Source: an uncultured Mollicutes bacterium (GTDB taxonomy: Bacteria; Bacillota_I; Bacilli_A; RFN20; CAG-826). Taken from it: a DNA stretch of 64,000 nucleotides. The notes beneath the pieces were generated by a model, which saw only the letters and a program-made list of their open reading frames with translations, searched no databases and was not told the origin of the DNA. Positions 59,406-64,000 of the stretch are shown here, in pieces. The DNA lies in contig UQCQ01000008.1 of NCBI GenBank assembly GCA_900539595.1, positions 1 to 64,000 on the forward strand. The letters run 5' to 3'. Numbering within the stretch: position 1 is the stretch's first letter; each line of letters opens with the position of its first letter. A program made the position numbers and the translations under genes.

Positions 59406-60299
59406 TTAAGCGCCAACAGTCTCGATACCAGTGAGTTTCAACGTGACATCAACAGCTCCGCCGGCAGCCGCGTCTTGGTTGTCGGATTCGGTGCCTTCGA
59501 GCCACACGGAAACGATATAAGCTTTGGTTGCATTCGCGGTCAATTCGCCTAAATAAGCAACGTTGCCCGTGGTTTTGGTAGTGCCCGAAACAACGGCATC
59601 GAAAGCCCCAAGTTTGTGGGTCGCAGTAGCAACATCCGCCAACTTCGGCTTTCCTTCGTTTAGTGCGGCTTCGGCAATTCCTTTGGATTTGGTGGATCCG
59701 GAGTCCACGTTTTCAAAGAGAACTTTCAACGTAGCATCAGCAGTATCTCCGGCCACCGGATCCTTTGTGCTGTCTTTTGCTTCCAAAACAGCGACACGAG
59801 TCCATTTGGCAAGCGCGACATCGGCGGCGTTTCCGGACGTGTTGGCATTAACCGCGGTTCCTTCGTTGAAGAAAACGTGGGTAGCGGTGTTGCCGGTGTT
59901 CTTGACCGTGAAATAGAATTGCGTATAGCCGGTTGTAACCTCTTTCACGCTATAAGCCTGTTGTTCATTGCCGGCGACGCCCTTCCAGTCGGGTTTGAAG
60001 AATTTCTTGCCATCAACAGAGGAAACATCAGTAGTAAAGGAACTGTTTGATTCTACCCGAATGGCATCCGAGAATTTACCGGTCGACGATTCATAATTTG
60101 ATGCATGGAGACCATCATCAGTAATGCCTCCAAGGGTAACTTCAAGTTTGGCGTTGGAAGATTGCGCGGTGATTTTAGTATAGGTGAGGGTCGCGCTGCG
60201 GTTGGTGGTGAACCAAGCAAAGGTGCCGGTAGCGCCGGCAACCGCGGTTCCGGCTGTGAGGACGGAGAGAGCGAGGACGAGTTTAGCTTTCGTTTTCAT
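59406..60299 (-). CDS. SipW-type fibre-like protein (trio, second)
   Basis: This 297-residue protein starts at 60299 (MKTKAKLV, GAAAGGAAATC upstream); a longer frame to 60374 has no ribosome site and overlaps the gene before. The signal is LVLALSVLTAGTAVAGATGTFAWF, then KFFKPDWKG, VFFNEGTAVNANT, WTRVAVLEAKDS and VWLEGTESDNQDAA. An Ala/Thr/Gly-rich beta protein. Co-transcribed with the first and third members of the trio. Confidence 0.78.
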   Translation of the reverse strand: MKTKAKLVLALSVLTAGTAVAGATGTFAWFTTNRSATLTYTKITAQSSNAKLEVTLGGITDDGLHASNYESSTGKFSDAIRVESNSSFTTDVSSVDGKKFFKPDWKGVAGNEQQAYSVKEVTTGYTQFYFTVKNTGNTATHVFFNEGTAVNANTSGNAADVALAKWTRVAVLEAKDSTKDPVAGDTADATLKVLFENVDSGSTKSKGIAEAALNEGKPKLADVATATHKLGAFDAVVSGTTKTTGNVAYLGELTANATKAYIVSVWLEGTESDNQDAAAGGAVDVTLKLTGIETVGA

Positions 60300-60348
60300 T
60301 TGTTTTGATTTCCTTTCAATGAATAAATATGAATGAATTGAAGATGAA

Positions 60349-61308
60349 TTAAGCGATGGCTTGGGAGAGGGCATTGATTTCGAGATTAATGTCCACCTTG
60401 CCGCCTTGGGCGGAACGTTGGTTATTATTCTCGGTGCCTTCTAGCCAGACGCGGACCACATAATAGGAGGTGGTTCCGCTTGCGATCGTGCTGAGATAGT
60501 TCTTGGAATGGATGTTGGAGTCTTTGCTCGTATTGGCAAACACTCCTTCGTCTCCGAGAACGTAATGACGATCGCTAGTTTGATAGGATGCGAGATCCAA
60601 TTTGTCGTCACCGGTTAAATTCTTGGACTGCACATATTGGGTCTTATCCGCGGTCACTTCCGCAGCTGGCTTCGATTCGAACGTCAGGATGGGAGTGAGT
60701 TCGCTAGAAACGATATCATCGTGGCTAGCGATTGGGGTTTCGGGATTTTCTCCTTGGAGAATCGCCACGCGAGTCCAGCTGGTCGCGGCCTCATTGGCTT
60801 TCTTTTGGGCTTCGTCGCTATCATCGTGGGCGAAGACTCTCGTGCCTGCGGTCAGATAGACTTCAAATGGACGATCCGTTTTGGCGTTATAGCCGGCTTC
60901 GCCTGCTTTAATCCCTTTGTGGGTTAACGAGAAGGCGTATTCAGCATAATAGGTATTGGCGCCGCCTTCGGAGACATCATTGACGCGGACGGGGGCTTTG
61001 TCGTTACCGATTTCCATTCCCCAGTCTGGAGAATAGAAGGCCTTGCCGTCTTTGCTACTCACATCGCTTGCGGTGCTTGTGGCTCCAGAAATCGTTTGGG
61101 CTTTGTCACTTCCGGTAGCCGCTGTTCCATCCAAGCTAATGAGTTTGCCGCTTAATTCCGCGGCGCGATTTTGCATCGTGACCGAGGAATAGGCTAGAGC
61201 CACCGTCCGGTTCACTTGGAACCAGGCGAAGGTGGATGCGCCTGCGGCTGCCAAAGCGCCAACTGAGAGGACGGAGATCGCCATCAAAGCTTTGGTTTTG
61301 CCTTTCAT
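60349..61308 (-). CDS. SipW-type fibre-like protein (trio, first)
   Basis: This 319-residue protein has the signal ALMAISVLSVGALAAAGASTFAWFQVNRT (about 7-35) and the shared blocks SSKDGKAFYSPDWG, VYLTAGTRVFAHDDS, SWTRVAILQ and VRVWLEGTENNNQRSA. AAAGGAAGC precedes the ATG. It lies nearest the promoter at 61448-61475 with a leader of about 130 bases. No sortase signal is present, so the trio may form secreted filaments or matrix. Confidence 0.78.
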   Translation of the reverse strand: MKGKTKALMAISVLSVGALAAAGASTFAWFQVNRTVALAYSSVTMQNRAAELSGKLISLDGTAATGSDKAQTISGATSTASDVSSKDGKAFYSPDWGMEIGNDKAPVRVNDVSEGGANTYYAEYAFSLTHKGIKAGEAGYNAKTDRPFEVYLTAGTRVFAHDDSDEAQKKANEAATSWTRVAILQGENPETPIASHDDIVSSELTPILTFESKPAAEVTADKTQYVQSKNLTGDDKLDLASYQTSDRHYVLGDEGVFANTSKDSNIHSKNYLSTIASGTTSYYVVRVWLEGTENNNQRSAQGGKVDINLEINALSQAIA

Positions 61309-61350
61309 TGCTTCCTTTCTGTTCCTTATTCTTTATTTATTAGGAACTTG

Positions 61351-61378
61351 AATCCGCGTATTTGGGCGTTCCCCGCCA
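61351..61378 (-). promoter_or_regulatory. Leader hairpins of the fibre-like trio
   Basis: TTCCCCGC and GCGGGGAA (8 bp) and, overlapping, CCGCGT and ACGCGG (6 bp) can form mutually exclusive stems in the 5' leader. Alternative folding of this sort is seen in riboswitch-like leaders; no ligand class is recognised. Confidence 0.4.
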
Positions 61379-61447
61379 ACGCGGATGCGGGGAATTTGAA
61401 TTCCAGCACGACGAAGAATTGGGCTCCCCCGTAGGCTAGATGGCTCT

Positions 61448-61475
61448 ATTATAGAATTTAAGAAACGGGTTTCAA
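61448..61475 (-). promoter_or_regulatory. Sigma-A promoter of the fibre-like trio
   Basis: On the minus strand TTGAAA (61470-61475) and TATAAT (61448-61453) are 16 bp apart, a strong match to the consensus. Confidence 0.8.
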
Positions 61476-61868
61476 CCATAAAGTAAGCATTCCCTTACTA
61501 TTTCTTTGTTTTATGCGATGATTAGGGGATTTGTACCTCTTTCTCTTTGGGTACTAGACTTCCACTAGATTGGGATTCTTGCTCCTTCTTATCCTCCTAT
61601 TGACTTCTTTTAGTCTATGGGGTTCCTACGAAGAGTTGGAACACCAAGCAGTCTCCGTTCAGTAGACGCTTCCCCATTTCTTTATCTTCTAGGATTCCAT
61701 ATGCTAATTGGGCTTCTATGACCCATAGACTCGATATAAGCGGTTACGATGTCCCTTTATCTATTTCAGGCCTTTCCATACGGTTGGCTTTACGTAAGTA
61801 ATCCCGGGCGTTTCTATGGCTATCTTAGATTCGTTTGATTGCTTTTGCCCCATCGGAAGGAACGGTAA
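61476..61868. other. Gene-free stretch
   Basis: No open frame with a ribosome site and no notable repeat is seen between the fibre promoter and the iterons. Confidence 0.4.
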
Positions 61869-61960
61869 GGGCACATGAGGGAACATGATAGGGCACATGA
61901 TATGGTTTTCGCAGGGCACATGATAGGGCACATGATATTGTTTTTGCAGGGCACATGATG
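61869..61960. repeat. GGGCACATGA iterons upstream of AlbA_2 ATPase gene
   Basis: Five exact copies of GGGCACATGA at 61869, 61891, 61914, 61926 and 61949, plus a variant GGAACATGATA at 61880, all within 92 bp. The spacing includes two 12-bp tandem pairs. They end 28 bp before the GTG start, so they cover the promoter. Confidence 0.8.
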
Positions 61961-61988
61961 CAAAATATATTTGTCAGGAGGATTTACC

Positions 61989-63386
61989 GTGAAAAATCTT
62001 GAAGAATTAGTTCAAGCGGATTTTTTCGAGAATAAAGAATGCGAATATAAGCTTCATTTGGAGACGAGTGAGGACAAGGTAGAAAAATGGGCCAAAACTT
62101 TAGTTGGCTACGCGAATACCTATGGCGGATATATATTGGTTGGGGTGTCCAACAACAAGGATGTCGTCGGCATTGATGGAGACGAAGTGGATCGAACAAA
62201 GATTTTGGTCCTCAAAACCATAAACAGGCATATATTCCCCCATATCGAAGTTTCTTTTTCGGTTTTCCCTTGTGGTGAAGACAAATACATTCTCGCCATT
62301 TGGACCGATTATTTGAACGAAATGGTCATCTTCAAGTCTGGCGATTACAACGAAAAGGTTTACATCAGGGAAGATGGCTCTACTCTGCCTGCGACCATTA
62401 GCCAAATCCTTTCCATGGGAAAAAGAAAAATGGGAATGGACACTCAATTGCTGAACGAACAATATGAAGTAAAAAATTTTTCCAAATTAAGCAAATTGGC
62501 GGCCCTCTATAGAAAAGATGGGGAAAAACCAACGGAAAAAATGCTCATAAGCAAAGAAATCGTCGGTCAGGACGGAAGAATAACCGAAGGATTAAAGATG
62601 TTCTCTGATGACTTCGATGGCGACGAGACATTGGCCGTATGCAGGCTTTGGAACGGCTTCGACAAAGGAAGCGACGAGGTGATCGACAAAAAGGAATTCA
62701 AAGGGTGTCTTTGCGATGTGTTCGATAACATCATGGATTTCGTAAGCAGGAATAGTCGGAGTGGATTCGTCAAAAACGCGGATGGATCAAGACTCGACAC
62801 CTCCTCCTATCCGAAAATCGCCCTGAGGGAAGCCGTTGTCAACGCCCTGGCCCATAGGGACTACTCCATCGATGGGACACAGGTCGACGTCGATATCTTT
62901 AAGGATCGGCTTGTCATCACCTCTCCAGGCGGGTGGCTTCTCCCGAAAAAGCCCGATGAATACAATCTTGATTCGATACCATCCGTAAGAAGGAATAAGG
63001 TCATATGCCGTTGCTTTGAGATTGCCGGTCTCATGGAAAGGAGCGGCAGCGGACTTAGAAAGATATACAACGTATACAAGAAGCTGAAATTCAAGGAACC
63101 CCAATTGAATGATCAGCACGATTATTTTCTGATTACCCTATACGATATGCTGGGCGAAAAAAATAACAGTGTGATCCTCAACGGCAAGTACGACGAAGCG
63201 ATATTATCCTTCTGCAATGGCGTCGCTCGTTCCAGAGAAGAAATTCAGGCTCATATCGGATATAAGAGCAGAAGCCATTTTATGGCCGACATATTAAAAC
63301 CGTTGCTAGAAGCCGGTTCCTTGGAAACAACCGCGAATAGCAAATCGAGAAACGCGAAATATATAGCGACAATTAAGATGGACTGA
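61989..63386 (+). CDS. AlbA_2-GHKL ATP-binding protein (Schlafen-like)
   Basis: The 465-residue product starts at a GTG with GGAGG a few bases before. The N-terminal AlbA_2/Schlafen domain (residues 1-130: EYKLHLET, YANTYGGYILVGVSNNKDVVG, VYIREDGSTLPA) probably binds nucleic acid. A GHKL-type ATP-binding part (about 275-370: LREAVVNALAHRDYS, SPGGWLLP, GLMERSGSGLRKIY) and a C-terminal winged helix follow. Members are common in Firmicutes and Bacteroidetes, vary in copy number, and have no agreed function. It is the only intact member in this window, where four decayed relatives lie at 47.9-50.6 kb. Confidence 0.85.
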   Translation: MKNLEELVQADFFENKECEYKLHLETSEDKVEKWAKTLVGYANTYGGYILVGVSNNKDVVGIDGDEVDRTKILVLKTINRHIFPHIEVSFSVFPCGEDKYILAIWTDYLNEMVIFKSGDYNEKVYIREDGSTLPATISQILSMGKRKMGMDTQLLNEQYEVKNFSKLSKLAALYRKDGEKPTEKMLISKEIVGQDGRITEGLKMFSDDFDGDETLAVCRLWNGFDKGSDEVIDKKEFKGCLCDVFDNIMDFVSRNSRSGFVKNADGSRLDTSSYPKIALREAVVNALAHRDYSIDGTQVDVDIFKDRLVITSPGGWLLPKKPDEYNLDSIPSVRRNKVICRCFEIAGLMERSGSGLRKIYNVYKKLKFKEPQLNDQHDYFLITLYDMLGEKNNSVILNGKYDEAILSFCNGVARSREEIQAHIGYKSRSHFMADILKPLLEAGSLETTANSKSRNAKYIATIKMD

Positions 63387-63702
63387 TTTCTAAATGTTTC
63401 CGCAAGGAGCATGATAAAAGTTCGATTTTGAAGCGAGGTTTTCTTTTGTTTTATGGGTCTTTAGAGTCCCATTACTTTGTGGCCATTGGTCATAAGTTTT
63501 GGCACCTTATTTTGATTAGAGGATGAAATAAATTGGCAAAAAATCTAGCCAGTCACTTCTTCTTTTCTCACCTCTCCCAGGAACAGTGTCCCGTTTGCCT
63601 TTCAAAGAGAAACATCAAGCAAGGGGATCCGTCTTTCCTTTTGAAAAATTGCGTCCAAACTATGGACAATGGATGATATCTCGGTTACACGGAATTTGAA
63701 AA
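63387..63702. other. Gene-free stretch
   Basis: No open frame with a ribosome site is evident. A decayed iteron-like GAGCATGATA occurs at about 63406. The promoter of the following AbiEi-like gene must lie here, but none is clear. Confidence 0.4.
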
Positions 63703-63714
63703 ATGGTGATACCA

Positions 63715-64000
63715 ATGAATCAAAATAACGAGATGCTAGAAAGGATGATGGAAACAGGCGACGGCAGCATATCCAGGAAAGACGCCCTTGCTAACGGGGT
63801 ACCGCCAGCGAGTTTTGCCAGGTACGTCCGTTCCCATCATCTTTTTAGAATTAGCCAGGGCGTCTACGCCAAGGAAGGCGCCGTCGATGAACTATTTCAA
63901 TGGCAAAGAAGGTATCCAAGGATGGTCTATTCCGGTATCACAGCACTTTATCTACTCGGGCTGACCGATCGGATACCGGCTTCTATCGATTTCACGATGC
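63715..64000 (+). CDS. AbiEi-like protein, cut by window edge
   Basis: Only the first 95 codons are present. The frame reads MNQNNEMLERMMETGDGSIS and onward with a winged-helix N-terminus, then GVYAKEGAVDELFQWQRRYP and YSGITALYLLGLTDRIPASI, which closely parallels the orphan AbiEi-like gene at 19961. Another start four codons upstream (63703) is possible; neither has a strong ribosome site. If a toxin partner exists it lies beyond the window. Confidence 0.65.
   Translation, partial: MNQNNEMLERMMETGDGSISRKDALANGVPPASFARYVRSHHLFRISQGVYAKEGAVDELFQWQRRYPRMVYSGITALYLLGLTDRIPASIDFTM

Noticed and set aside
61869..61960. Possible CRISPR-like array
   Set aside because: Units are only 10-12 bp, spacing is irregular and often zero, and there are no cas genes; iterons fit better.

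Overview
The window (64 kb, roughly 45-48% G+C by eye) looks like the chromosome of a strictly fermentative, Gram-positive-type anaerobe, probably an uncultured gut member of the Bacilli (RF39/Erysipelotrichales-like; this placement is an inference). The evidence is good AGGAGG-type ribosome sites, sigma-A-like promoters, SipW-type signal peptides with an ER-type signal peptidase, a lipoprotein, [FeFe] hydrogenases, Rex and AdhE, and no sign of respiratory genes.

Region 1 (0-15.6 kb) is redox metabolism. It holds an initiator tRNA, a DUF2804 gene and a trimeric NAD-linked [FeFe] hydrogenase operon (hydCBA). A DUF4143 ATPase bracketed by palindromic repeats follows. Then comes a long minus-strand unit rex-adhE-(2Fe-2S thioredoxin-like)-sensory [FeFe] hydrogenase with PAS-PP2C phosphatase-group B [FeFe] hydrogenase. 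The rex promoter region carries two perfect cre matches, and both rex and hyd promoters carry a shared TTACCGATA-type element. The whole region appears to tune H2 versus ethanol disposal of NADH.

Region 2 (15.7-24.5 kb) is an accessory island. It has three copies of a structured RNA ending in an intrinsic terminator, the first directly in front of a DUF3800 gene. It also has a fructokinase, a second DUF4143 ATPase with phased upstream repeats, two AbiEi-like regulators, an XRE regulator with a small membrane partner, and a PD-(D/E)XK-type nuclease.

Region 3 (24.5-46.6 kb) is one very long minus-strand locus of about 16 genes for making and exporting surface proteins. It starts with a leader containing a perfect 10-bp inverted repeat. 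Four SipW/TasA-like proteins and the SipW-like signal peptidase come first, then a membrane-anchored McrB-like AAA ATPase with a zinc-ribbon partner and an ABC exporter pair. A large secreted protein, a lipoprotein and five further exported proteins follow. One of the last group ends in a Hint (Hedgehog/intein) domain, and another carries a G10 run inside its signal peptide. This locus is the best candidate for an undescribed system.

Region 4 (46.6-56.3 kb) has a Sel1-repeat membrane protein and a graveyard of at least four decayed AlbA_2/GHKL-type ATPase genes. It also has a three-gene Thoeris-like defence operon (TIR, membrane-macro ThsA, TIR) and an ASCH protein with an 801-residue membrane protein lying between two nearly identical terminators.

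Region 5 (56.3-64 kb) holds a wall- or membrane-anchored surface protein behind a strikingly structured leader RNA, and three paralogous SipW-type fibre-like proteins under a clear promoter. An intact AlbA_2 ATPase preceded by GGGCACATGA iterons follows, and the start of another AbiEi-like gene is cut by the window edge.
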